This document shows positions 25,811 to 33,841 of a DNA stretch of 55,507 nt, piece after piece. The translations under genes and the position numbers were made by a program. The notes beneath the pieces are model-generated. The model was given only the letters and a program-made list of their open reading frames with translations. It was not told the DNA's origin and made no database searches. Position 1 is the stretch's first letter; each line of letters begins with the position of its first letter. Source of the stretch: Synergistaceae bacterium (lineage in GTDB: Bacteria > Synergistota > Synergistia > Synergistales > Aminobacteriaceae); assembly GCA_031272035.1 (NCBI GenBank), contig JAISUO010000114.1, positions 1 to 55,507 of the forward strand, written 5' to 3'.

Positions 25811-28159
25811 TCATGTAAAACTGTGCATTATGTTCCCGAACTGAAGCATGATCCGGAACTTTGTGACGTCCATCATTTTTTTCGCCATGTCCGTATCCCG
25901 TATGCGGCTGCTGACGGCAAAGAGGTTCTCACTGGTTGCGCTGAGACTGTTGATGGTGTGCTCCAGACGGTTCTGACAGGCCCTCAGCTTCGCGCGCTGT
26001 GTGGAAACTTTGTCCAGCGCCTGGTCGATGATGGTGACGGATCGGCCCGCTGATTCCCGATCGGTGATCAGAACCCGATTCAGTCCCAGTGCGTTGGATC
26101 GCATGTCTCCAATGCCGATGCTCATGTCTTCGCCGCCGTTTGCGCCGGTCTGAATTACCGTTGAGTTGTCCGTAAGCTGCAGGAACGTGGTATAGGCTTT
26201 TTCGCCGGGGGCAAAGTCGAACTTCTTTGTGAGGCCGTTCCAGACGGCCGAGACGTTGGCGGCGGCGTCGAACTCCAGATCCACATTGGAGTGAATCTGA
26301 CCGATAAGGCGATTGCCACTGACGCGCACGCCATCCACAAGGATTTCTCCGGTGAGGGCGTCAGCGGCGGTGACGGTGAAATTCGTTTCCTTCGCATCCT
26401 GCAGGACGCTGAGCCCCAGCGCGTTGAGAACGTCTTCGTCTCCGGCGAAAAAGAGCCTTCCCGCGTCTCCGGTGAGGGCGGAACGGATCAGAAGGGCGCC
26501 CGTCGCGGATTCTGAGCTGTCGTCCGTGTTTTTTTCCTCCTCCACGAAGGAAGCGAAGGAATCCTGCATCGCGTTGACGGCGTACAGCTCCTGCCCAAGT
26601 CCCCCTTCCAGTTCGGAGAGGCGGATGGCGTCGCTGATCTTTTTCGCCACGTCCTCCATACTGTCGTTTTTATAGAGGGTAAAACCGGCGACTTTTCCGT
26701 TTCCCTGGGTAATGGAGATATACTGAGGATCCTCAACAAGAAAACGGCCCTGGGTGTTCCAGAATTTGTCGATGTTCCGGAGGCGGCTGTCCTTCCGGGC
26801 GAGGGGCCTGACGTCAGGGGCGACGATCAGAGTCGCCCTGTCGCCGTCTTTGACGGCTGCGGAGCCGAAGTCCAGCGTGACGGTTCCCACTGTGGCTTTG
26901 CCCTGTCTGTCCAGTGTGACATATCCGAAGTCTATCGTCCTGCCCCTGATGACGTCCGCGTCGATGGCGACGGGCGAGGCGAAGAATACAAAGGGAGATG
27001 ACGGCCCCGTGATATTGAGCTTCACCTGGTTTGGCGCGGCGGTCGGGGAGATTGTATCGATAACGGCTTTTTGTCCAACGGTGAACTCGGAGACATCGGA
27101 GCCCGCTGTCGCGTTTTCCTGGAGAGTCATGTCGAGTCCTGACGGTCCCGAAAGAAACACGCTTTTGCTGCCGCCTGCCGTGAAGGTCGCGGACTGCGGG
27201 CCGATGACGGTGCGATTTCCGCTCCTGTCCATGACGAACCCCTGATACTGAACCGTCACCTTTCCCGTGCCGGCATCGACGTCCGTCACCTCAAACAATA
27301 TACTGGAGTTATCCGTGTTTCCTGCGGCGGCGAGAGCGTATAACTGCAAATTATGCAGACCCGTCTGCAAAGGTCCGCCGCCGGAGCCGGGGAGCGTTCT
27401 TCCGCCGGGGATCGTCGAGGCGGTCACCTCTCTGTATGTCGCTCCCTGTTGTACGGACTGCACGGTCACATCGTATCGTCCCGGGGGCAGGTTGGAGCCT
27501 CTTCCGGATTTGAAGGCGTCGGGGGCGCTGGTGCTGAAGGTGAACGGGCTGCCGATGCTCTGCCCTCCGGAATTTCGGAGCCTGAAGATGTTGGATTTTT
27601 TAACCTCGGCCTGACCGGGGTCGGCGGTGATGTGGATTTTGTAGCTGCCCCCGGCGGGCCGCTTTCGAACGGGCTGATCCATGATTCGAAGTCCGCCGCC
27701 GATGATGGCCTTCGTGGTCATTTTGTCCGTCGACCAGAGGACCCCCGCGGAGCCGTTCAACAGCTTCTTTTTGTTGAACTGGGTGCTGTTCCCGATGCGG
27801 GTGATCTCGTCCCGGAGCCGGTCGATTTCCGCCTGAATGCAGCTTCGGTCCCGTCGGGTCAGGGTGTCGCCGGCGGCCTGCAGAGACAGCTCCCGCATAC
27901 GCTGGAGAATGCCGCTCGTGTCGCTGAGTGCCCTTTCGGCGACCTGAATCATGGAAATACCATTCTGTGCGCCGGCGACAGCCCGGTTCAGCCCACGGGC
28001 CCGGGCGAGCATTCTCTCGGAAATGGCGGGGTCGGCGGCGGAGTTGATGCGCAGCCCCGCGGAGAGGCTCCGAATGGCTCTCTGAAGTGCGGGGCCGCTG
28101 GCGGCGGGGGAGTCGAAAAACTGAAACGCGGGGATGTTGCTGTTGATAATCAAAGCCAA
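25811..28159 (-). CDS. divergent flagellin paralogue lacking the conserved C-terminal end
   Basis: A 782-residue protein, alignable with the neighbouring flagellin along its whole length. Both ends are eroded. The invariant N-terminal motif [12 protein letters not shown] is reduced to SAADPAIS, the first helix is altered (AFQFFDSPAASGPALQRA), and the C-terminus stops at QFGNIMHSFT, about 15 residues before the usual [14 protein letters not shown]. Central domains, the IN-like unit (FTLYKNDSMEDVAKKI) and [12 protein letters not shown] remain. The reading frame is uninterrupted. The start is TTG 28159 with GAGAGG 8 bases upstream. D0 of flagellin is needed for export and polymerisation, so this is either a specialised minor subunit, a non-polymerising protein or an early pseudogene. 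A structured leader lies upstream (28240-28369). Confidence 0.85.
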   Translation of the reverse strand: MALIINSNIPAFQFFDSPAASGPALQRAIRSLSAGLRINSAADPAISERMLARARGLNRAVAGAQNGISMIQVAERALSDTSGILQRMRELSLQAAGDTLTRRDRSCIQAEIDRLRDEITRIGNSTQFNKKKLLNGSAGVLWSTDKMTTKAIIGGGLRIMDQPVRKRPAGGSYKIHITADPGQAEVKKSNIFRLRNSGGQSIGSPFTFSTSAPDAFKSGRGSNLPPGRYDVTVQSVQQGATYREVTASTIPGGRTLPGSGGGPLQTGLHNLQLYALAAAGNTDNSSILFEVTDVDAGTGKVTVQYQGFVMDRSGNRTVIGPQSATFTAGGSKSVFLSGPSGLDMTLQENATAGSDVSEFTVGQKAVIDTISPTAAPNQVKLNITGPSSPFVFFASPVAIDADVIRGRTIDFGYVTLDRQGKATVGTVTLDFGSAAVKDGDRATLIVAPDVRPLARKDSRLRNIDKFWNTQGRFLVEDPQYISITQGNGKVAGFTLYKNDSMEDVAKKISDAIRLSELEGGLGQELYAVNAMQDSFASFVEEEKNTDDSSESATGALLIRSALTGDAGRLFFAGDEDVLNALGLSVLQDAKETNFTVTAADALTGEILVDGVRVSGNRLIGQIHSNVDLEFDAAANVSAVWNGLTKKFDFAPGEKAYTTFLQLTDNSTVIQTGANGGEDMSIGIGDMRSNALGLNRVLITDRESAGRSVTIIDQALDKVSTQRAKLRACQNRLEHTINSLSATSENLFAVSSRIRDTDMAKKMMDVTKFRIMLQFGNIMHSFT

Positions 28160-28235
28160 GTCAGAAACCTCTCAGTATCGTTTGTCAAGTTTATTATTTA
28201 CTCAAAAACACGGCGTAAATAAGTTTGCGTAATTT

Positions 28236-28268
28236 ATATAAAAACCCCTCTTCGTTGCGGAAGAGGGG
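28236..28268 (-). terminator. terminator inside the flagellin-paralogue leader
   Basis: A perfect 9-bp stem (28245-28253 with 28260-28268) and 6-base loop, followed on the minus strand by five T residues (plus-strand A 28240-28244). It lies 80 bases before the TTG start of the flagellin paralogue, so it would attenuate that gene. Confidence 0.85.
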
Positions 28269-28369
28269 CTGAGGTAACCGCGGCAGGGAATGGCTCAGGT
28301 ATTCCTTGCCCCAGATGGGGTGATGTAATCGACTGCATCATAAACACCTTATACCAATCGATTTACTGC
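28240..28369 (-). ncRNA. candidate structured leader RNA or small RNA upstream of the flagellin paralogue
   Basis: A strong promoter and an intrinsic terminator enclose about 130 bases. The RNA (minus strand) can form a TGATG/CATCA hairpin, a CCCC-AUCU-GGGG hairpin, a GGAAU/AUUCC hairpin and a CTGAG/CTCAG pairing (28294-28298 with 28269-28273). GGGGC (28308-28312) could also pair with GCCCC (28265-28269), which includes the 5' arm of the terminator. That gives a plausible on/off switch. I compared it by eye with the c-di-GMP-I, TPP, T-box, ZTP, fluoride and THF classes and found no match. Role unknown: attenuating leader or independent sRNA. Confidence 0.5.
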
Positions 28370-28375
28370 ACATTA

Positions 28376-28404
28376 TTTATAAAGTAAGCGTTATTCAAAG
28401 TCAA
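28376..28404 (-). promoter_or_regulatory. strong sigma70-type promoter of the leader RNA
   Basis: On the minus strand TTGACT (28399-28404), 17 bases, then TATAAA (28376-28381). The predicted start of transcription is near 28369. Confidence 0.7.
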
Positions 28405-28573
28405 TAGGGGAAAATAATAACAATATCTTAGGAATAGTGAGTTTTCAATCTGATAATTTGTCATAAATTAACGTCAGCAGGCTCTTATTACAATATTGTT
28501 ATTTAGGGTTCGGGGGAGTCAGGGCTGTCGTCCCGCGCCGGAAATTTTCGGTCCCTTTCGAAGCGGGGCGGGA

Positions 28574-28579
28574 TATAAT
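28574..28579 (+). promoter_or_regulatory. candidate -10 element for tex
   Basis: A consensus TATAAT 122 bases before the tex start. No good -35 hexamer lies 16-18 bases upstream, so confidence is limited. Confidence 0.35.
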
Positions 28580-28700
28580 ACAATGTTTCGCATGAAATAC
28601 GGGAGGGTCCAGGCGAGAAGAGCGGTTTGCGTGAGATGAAAATTTTGTGCGAAAACGCCTGGATTTGTAACGAAACGTTTGCTTCGGGGAGGCTGGAGGA

Positions 28701-31052
28701 ATGAGCGAAGTTGACAAAACGACGGACGCGGGGGCCATCGCCCTTCAGGTGGCGGAGGAACTGGAGCTTTCCGGAGCGCAGGTTCGTGCGGTTCTCGATC
28801 TGTTCGGGCAGGGGTGTACGGTTCCCTTCATCGCGCGTTACCGCAAGGAGGCGACGGGCTCTCTGGATGAAACCGTCATCACCGCGATCCGCGACCGGGA
28901 CGAAAAAATACGGGAACTGGAGAAGAGACGGGCCGCGATTGTGGAGTCCCTTTCCCAGCGGGGGCTGCTGACGGAGGCGCTGGGGGCGGCGGTGTCCTCG
29001 GCCCGGACGCTGACCGCTCTGGAGGACATCTATCTGCCCTTCCGTCCCAAACGCAAAACCCGGGCCTCCGTGGCGGCGGAGAAGGGCCTGACGCCTTTGG
29101 CCGAGGCGCTGCTGGAGCAGCTGGAGACCTTCAGTCCCGAAAAAGAGGCGGAGCGGTTCGTTTCCGCCGAAAAGGGCGTGGACTCCGTCGAGTCCGCCCT
29201 GCGGGGAGCCTGTGACATTCTGGCGGAGCGATTCAGCGAGGACGCGGAAGCCCGCCGCGAGATCCGGAAGATCTTCGCCCGAAAGGCCCTTCTCAAAAGC
29301 GGCTGTGTGAAGGGCATGGAGGAAGAAGGGGCCAACTACAGGGACTATTTTGAATGGGAGGAATCGGCGGCGGGAGCTCCGTCCCATCGCGTTCTGGCCG
29401 TCCTGAGAGGAGAGCGGGAGGGCTTTCTTTCGGTTTCCATGCTGCCGCCGGAGGAAGACTGTCTGTCTCTGCTGAAGCGAATGTTCGTGCAGGGGACCAG
29501 CGAGGCCTCTCGCCTGGTGGCGGACGCGACGGAGGACGGATACAGGCGTCTTTTGCGGCCCTCCATGGAGACGGAGCTGCGCAACGCCCTGAAGAAGCGG
29601 GCGGATGCCGAGGCCATTCGCATCTTTGCCGGGAACGTGAAGGAAGTGCTGATGGCGGCTCCCATGGGTCAGAAGGCCACTCTGGCCATCGACCCGGGGC
29701 TTCGCACGGGCTGCAAGGTGGTCTGTCTGGACGCTCAGGGGAACCTGCTTCACGACGACGTGGTGTTTCCCCATACCGGAGAGCGTCAAAGAGCGGAGGC
29801 GGCCCGGAAAATCCCTGAGCTGGTGAAAAAATACGCCATTGAGGCCATCGCCATCGGAAACGGAACCGCGGGCCGGGAGACGGAGACTTTTGTCCGGGAG
29901 CTGAACCTGCCGCCGGAGATTATTGTGGCCTCGGTGAACGAGAGCGGGGCTTCGGTCTATTCCGCATCGGAGGCCGCAAGACGGGAGTTCCCCGACCGTG
30001 ACGTCACCGTTCGGGGCGCGGTTTCCATTGGACGCCGCCTGATGGACCCTCTGGCGGAGCTGATTCGCATCGATCCAAAGGCCATCGGTGTGGGCCAGTA
30101 TCAGCACGACGTGGACCAGAAGGAGCTGAAGAAATCCCTGGACGACGTGGTGGCGCACTGCGTCAACGCCGTGGGGGTGGAGGTCAACACCGCCAGCCCG
30201 GAGCTGCTGTCCTACGTTTCAGGGCTTAACGCCCAGGTGGCGGGGCAGCTGGTGAAGTATCGGGAGGTCAACGGACCCTTTGTCTCCCGGGACGCCCTGC
30301 GGAAGGTTCCCCGCCTTGGACCCCGAACCTTCGAGCAGGCGGCGGGGTTCCTGCGGATTCACGGCGGGAAGAATCCTCTGGATGCCTCGGCGGTGCATCC
30401 CGAAAATTATTCCACCGTTGAGCGGATGGCGGAGGCCCTGAGCTGCTCCGTGGAGGACCTGATGCGTCAGCCGGAGCTGCGGGCTCGGATTGAGCCGGAA
30501 AAGTTTGTCTCCAAAAAGGCGGGACTGCCCACCCTTCGGGACATTTTGCAGGAACTGGCGAAACCCGGGCGGGATCCCCGGGAATCCTTCGAGGCCTTTG
30601 CCTTCGATCCCGACCTCCGAACGATCGGAGACCTGCGGGTGGGGATGGTTCTCCCCGGCATCGTGAGCAACGTGGCGGCGTTCGGCGCTTTTGTAGACAT
30701 TGGAGTTCATCAGGACGGTCTTGTCCACGTGAGCCGCATGTCCGATACCTTCGTGGAGAATCCTCAGGCCTTTCTCCGACCGGGCCAGCAGGTGAAGGTG
30801 GCCGTTTTGGAGGTGGACGAGGCCCGAAAACGCATCTCCCTCTCCATGAAAAAGCGGGACCTGACGGGAGAAACGGAGGAAAAAGGCCGTCTTTCGGAGG
30901 GCGCTCGCGTTTCGGGGAGGGCGCGCTCCGCCGGAGGCGAAAAAGCCGGAAGAAAAAAGGAAGAGGCCTCCGATCTTTCCCTGGGGTCCCTGTTTCGTCA
31001 GCAGTTTTCTGAAGCCCGGGGAAACTCCCGGCCCGGACGGACCCGTAAATAA
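28701..31052 (+). CDS. tex: Tex-family RNA-binding transcription accessory protein
   Basis: A 783-residue protein of the Tex/YhgF/Spt6-like family, a nucleic-acid-binding transcription factor. In order: the N-terminal Tex helical domain with TVPFIARYRKEATGSLDE and LEDIYLPFRPKRKTRA; the YqgF/RNase-H-like domain (LAIDPGLRTGCKVVCLD, about 332-348); helix-hairpin-helix repeats (VEVNTASPELLSYVSGL, FVSRDALRKVPRLGPRTFEQAAGFLRI); and a C-terminal S1 domain (GMVLPGIVSNVAAFGAFVDIGVHQDGLVHVS). A basic tail ends at the stop. GGAGG precedes the ATG. The stop codon lies inside a 17-base tandem duplication (31046-31079). Confidence 0.96.
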   Translation: MSEVDKTTDAGAIALQVAEELELSGAQVRAVLDLFGQGCTVPFIARYRKEATGSLDETVITAIRDRDEKIRELEKRRAAIVESLSQRGLLTEALGAAVSSARTLTALEDIYLPFRPKRKTRASVAAEKGLTPLAEALLEQLETFSPEKEAERFVSAEKGVDSVESALRGACDILAERFSEDAEARREIRKIFARKALLKSGCVKGMEEEGANYRDYFEWEESAAGAPSHRVLAVLRGEREGFLSVSMLPPEEDCLSLLKRMFVQGTSEASRLVADATEDGYRRLLRPSMETELRNALKKRADAEAIRIFAGNVKEVLMAAPMGQKATLAIDPGLRTGCKVVCLDAQGNLLHDDVVFPHTGERQRAEAARKIPELVKKYAIEAIAIGNGTAGRETETFVRELNLPPEIIVASVNESGASVYSASEAARREFPDRDVTVRGAVSIGRRLMDPLAELIRIDPKAIGVGQYQHDVDQKELKKSLDDVVAHCVNAVGVEVNTASPELLSYVSGLNAQVAGQLVKYREVNGPFVSRDALRKVPRLGPRTFEQAAGFLRIHGGKNPLDASAVHPENYSTVERMAEALSCSVEDLMRQPELRARIEPEKFVSKKAGLPTLRDILQELAKPGRDPRESFEAFAFDPDLRTIGDLRVGMVLPGIVSNVAAFGAFVDIGVHQDGLVHVSRMSDTFVENPQAFLRPGQQVKVAVLEVDEARKRISLSMKKRDLTGETEEKGRLSEGARVSGRARSAGGEKAGRKKEEASDLSLGSLFRQQFSEARGNSRPGRTRK

Positions 31053-31079
31053 AAAAGGTTGTTAAATAAAAAAGGTTGC
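31046..31079. repeat. 17-base tandem duplication across the tex stop codon
   Basis: Two adjacent 17-base copies, TAAATAAAAAAGGTTGT then TAAATAAAAAAGGTTGC, differ only in the last base. The tex TAA (31050-31052) is inside copy one. Copy two forms most of the spacer before the next gene. Confidence 0.9.
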
Positions 31080-31086
31080 TGATTCA

Positions 31087-32370
31087 ATGGAACGTTTTGA
31101 TACGCTGGTAATTGGCGGCGGCCCCGCAGGGCTCATGGCGGCGGGGTTTGCGGCGGAGGCGGGGGAGCGGGTGCTTCTGGTGGAAAAAAACGCGTCCCTT
31201 GGGGAAAAACTGCTGCTGGCGGGCAAACGCCGGTGCAACCTCACCAACGCCGAGCCGGACATGGGGGCTTTCCTGGCGCGCTATGGGGAAAAGGGGCGCT
31301 TTCTGTACTCGGCCTTCAGTCGTTTCGGGCCGTCGGAGACCCGGGCGTTTTTTGCCCAAAACGGAGTCAGGACCATCGTCGAGCGAGGCAATCGGGTTTT
31401 TCCCGACCTTCCCCCCGGAAGCCTTGAGGGGGCTCAAAGGGTTCTGGAATGTCTTCTGCGCCGCTGCAAAAAGGGAGGCGTCCGGATTCTCCGCAGCTCG
31501 CCGGTTCGGGGGCTCAGATTCCGGGAGGGCCGGGTGGAGCGCCTGGTCACCGCGGTGGAGGAACTTACCGCCGACCGCTTTATTTTGGCCACGGGAGGGA
31601 AATCCTTCCCGAAAACGGGCTCTTCGGGAGACGGATACCGCTTCGCCGCGCAGGCGGGGCATACCATTGTGGAGCCCACTCCCGCCATCGTTCCTGTCAG
31701 GACCAGGGAGACCTGGGTGAAGCTGGCCCGGGGATTCAACCTGCGAAACGTGCGGCTCACGGTTCTGGTGAACGGAGAAAAGGAGACGGAGCGATTCGGG
31801 GAGATGGAGTTCACCAACTTTGGGGTGAGCGGCCCCATCGTCATGGAGTTGAGCGCCTCCGTCCCGGACTGGATGAAGAGGGGAACGGTGGAGTTCGTCC
31901 TGAATCTGAAGCCCGCCCTCTCTCAGGAAAAGCTGGAGGCCCGAATTGCCCGGGATTTCGAAAAATATCAGGATCGGGAGTTTGGACGGGCTTTGACGGA
32001 CCTGGCGCCCGCCCGGCTGATCCCCATGATTCTGGAGCTTTCGGACGTTCCCGCCGAGAAGGGGGTGGCCTGGGTGTCGCCGGAGGAGCGGCGGGACCTG
32101 GCCCGTCTGCTGGGGAACATCACCCTGACGGTGAACGGTCTGTGGAGCTTCGATCACGCGGTGGTGACCCGGGGAGGGGTGTCTCTGAAGGAAGTGGACC
32201 CGGCCACGATGCGGTCTAAATTGTGTGAAAATCTTTATTTCGCCGGAGAGATTTTGGACCTGGACGGCCCCACGGGAGGGTTTAACCTTCAGGTCTGCTG
32301 GTCTACGGGTTTTGCGGCAGGCACTGCCGCAGGGAAGGTTTCTGTGATACACTCGCAGGAGACGGACTGA
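31087..32370 (+). CDS. NAD(P)/FAD-dependent oxidoreductase, BaiN/HI0933 family
   Basis: A 427-residue flavoprotein. The N-terminal dinucleotide-binding Rossmann motif is LVIGGGPAGLMAAGFAAEAG (residues 7-26), followed by the family marker LLLAGKRRCNLTNAE. RFILATGGKSFPKTGSSGDGYRFA is the HI0933-like signature. The C-terminus GEILDLDGPTGGFNLQVCWSTGFAAG closes the FAD site. Members include BaiN-type bile-acid reductases, but most have no known substrate. It is 34 bases downstream of tex and may be cotranscribed. Its role here is unknown. Confidence 0.92.
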   Translation: MERFDTLVIGGGPAGLMAAGFAAEAGERVLLVEKNASLGEKLLLAGKRRCNLTNAEPDMGAFLARYGEKGRFLYSAFSRFGPSETRAFFAQNGVRTIVERGNRVFPDLPPGSLEGAQRVLECLLRRCKKGGVRILRSSPVRGLRFREGRVERLVTAVEELTADRFILATGGKSFPKTGSSGDGYRFAAQAGHTIVEPTPAIVPVRTRETWVKLARGFNLRNVRLTVLVNGEKETERFGEMEFTNFGVSGPIVMELSASVPDWMKRGTVEFVLNLKPALSQEKLEARIARDFEKYQDREFGRALTDLAPARLIPMILELSDVPAEKGVAWVSPEERRDLARLLGNITLTVNGLWSFDHAVVTRGGVSLKEVDPATMRSKLCENLYFAGEILDLDGPTGGFNLQVCWSTGFAAGTAAGKVSVIHSQETD

Positions 32371-32461
32371 AGCGCAGGAAAAGACCCTCGCGCTTCTCTG
32401 AAACGATTCGGCAGTTTTTTCGATTTTCGGTAGGGAATACTGCCTGTTGGGAGGCTGTAAA

Positions 32462-33841
32462 TTGAATCTGCCACGTCTGATTATTGCCGACGAGGTCAGG
32501 CCGGTGACCGTGCCGGATGGAGTGACGCTGGTTTACGCCATGGTGCGGGCGGGGCTGAAGGTGAAACTTTTTGTCTGCGGCCGGGAGGAAGCGGACGTGT
32601 ACCTGCTGAAGAAGCTGATGGGGGAGTCTCCTGTCGTCCTGGATACCTGGACCTGCGGCAGCATGAAGAACCTGAAAAACATCTTCCAGGAGGCCGCGGA
32701 TCCCTCGGCGCTGAATGTCGTTCTCGTTTCGCTGGGAGAGCGGGGAGAAGAAGAAATCGCCCAGGTGCGTCCCGAGGTGACGGAACTGGCTCAGGCGCTG
32801 TCCTGCGGAGTGGTGACCCTGTTTTCGGCGGCGGCCTCCGCCATGCTCATGTCCGGCATCGCCATGTCGGTCCTCTCCGGTTTTGAGAGGCCGGAGGGCA
32901 ATCTGGCTCAGGGCGCTATTTTTACCTCGGTGCGAAACCCCAGAGAATATCAGCTGCTGGAGCAGGACTACGGAAGAAAAACGCCGGTCCTGACGCTGGG
33001 CTACATTCCCAGGGATCTGGAGCGGCCGAAATTCGTCCTGAGAGAACTTTACAACCCCGCGGCGGCCACCCGGGTGCTCCAGCTCCGAAGCGCCTCCATG
33101 CAGCTGGCTTCCGCCGTGAACCAGGTGGAATGGCAGATCCTCGACGCTTTTGGGCGTCTGAAACAGGAATGGGTTCCGCCTCAGGTGGTTCGAACGCCCT
33201 CCAAGCACATTCGCGTGGCCATTGTGGGAGACAGCGCGATTTCTCTGGAGGGGGCCGAGGTAGGCGGACTCTTCCGCCTGCTGGGTTGCGAAGTTCGGGA
33301 CTACGACCCCTGGCAGGACCCCTTTCCCACGGATGCGGAGGTTATCTATTTCCCCCATTCCCTGGGCTGGTGTTACGCGCAGAGGCTGTTGCAGAACGAG
33401 GCCTTCCGGGACGGGATTCTCCAGAGCATCGCCACGAACCACCTTGTTTTCGTCAATGGCGGGTCTGCGCCGCTTTTTGGCCGTTACCTGGTCTCTCCGG
33501 ATGGAGAAAAATACGATGGGCTTGGTGTGTTCTCCTTTCACGGACAGTATTCGCCCCACAAAGGCAGCATGAATCTGCATCGAGTGGAGGCCCGGTGCAC
33601 CGTGGACACCTTCATCGGCAGACAGGAAGAAAAACTTCGGGGTTACGCCCTGGATTACGTTACCGTGGCCAATCCGGGGAACCAGGTTCCCGCCACCATG
33701 GCCTACCGGGACGTCCGCAGAAATGTAGAACTGGGCAACACCGGCTGGGTAAAGGGGTATTGTTTTGCCACCGACCTTCACCTGGATCTCTGGAGCAACA
33801 TTGAGTTCGTCAATCGCTGGCTTTCGCTCCGTAAGCGTTAG
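32462..33841 (+). CDS. CbiA-like protein without P-loop and without glutaminase cysteine
   Basis: A 459-residue protein whose layout follows cobyrinate a,c-diamide synthase. The N-terminal domain (1-240) starts LPRLIIADEVRP and includes LDTWTCGSMKN (CbiA: LDSWMLG) and VLTLGYIPRDL (CbiA: VLGALPRD). The C-terminal class-I amidotransferase-like domain includes IRVAIVGDSAISLEGAEVGGLFRLLGCEV. The Walker A loop expected at residues 9-17 is absent (ADEVRPVTVPDGVT). The nucleophile region YAECGG-x-MYL appears as VFVNGGSAPLF, so the Cys is Asn. It is therefore unlikely to make an ATP-dependent amide bond. Start TTG 32462 with GGGAGG 7 bases upstream. It overlaps the convergent cyclase gene by 4 bases. 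Confidence 0.7.
   Translation: MNLPRLIIADEVRPVTVPDGVTLVYAMVRAGLKVKLFVCGREEADVYLLKKLMGESPVVLDTWTCGSMKNLKNIFQEAADPSALNVVLVSLGERGEEEIAQVRPEVTELAQALSCGVVTLFSAAASAMLMSGIAMSVLSGFERPEGNLAQGAIFTSVRNPREYQLLEQDYGRKTPVLTLGYIPRDLERPKFVLRELYNPAAATRVLQLRSASMQLASAVNQVEWQILDAFGRLKQEWVPPQVVRTPSKHIRVAIVGDSAISLEGAEVGGLFRLLGCEVRDYDPWQDPFPTDAEVIYFPHSLGWCYAQRLLQNEAFRDGILQSIATNHLVFVNGGSAPLFGRYLVSPDGEKYDGLGVFSFHGQYSPHKGSMNLHRVEARCTVDTFIGRQEEKLRGYALDYVTVANPGNQVPATMAYRDVRRNVELGNTGWVKGYCFATDLHLDLWSNIEFVNRWLSLRKR

Larger units (their letters stand above)
28160..28700. other. long intergenic region between flagellin paralogue and tex
   Basis: A 541-base gap between divergent genes. The flagellin side contains a leader RNA unit (promoter 28376-28404, transcript about 28240-28369, terminator 28236-28268). 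The tex side contains a TATAAT at 28574-28579. Bases 28405-28560 are AT-rich and otherwise featureless to me. Confidence 0.7.

Noticed and set aside
28261-28300. T-box-like string (AGGTAACCGCGG) on the plus strand
   Set aside because: It differs from the T-box core, lacks the specifier and stem I, and there is no aminoacyl-tRNA synthetase or amino-acid gene downstream on that strand.
28503-30158. Long open frame antisense to tex (551 codons)
   Set aside because: GC-rich codon bias of tex leaves the opposite strand free of stops. The translation is His/Arg/Gly-rich with no domain and no ribosome binding site.
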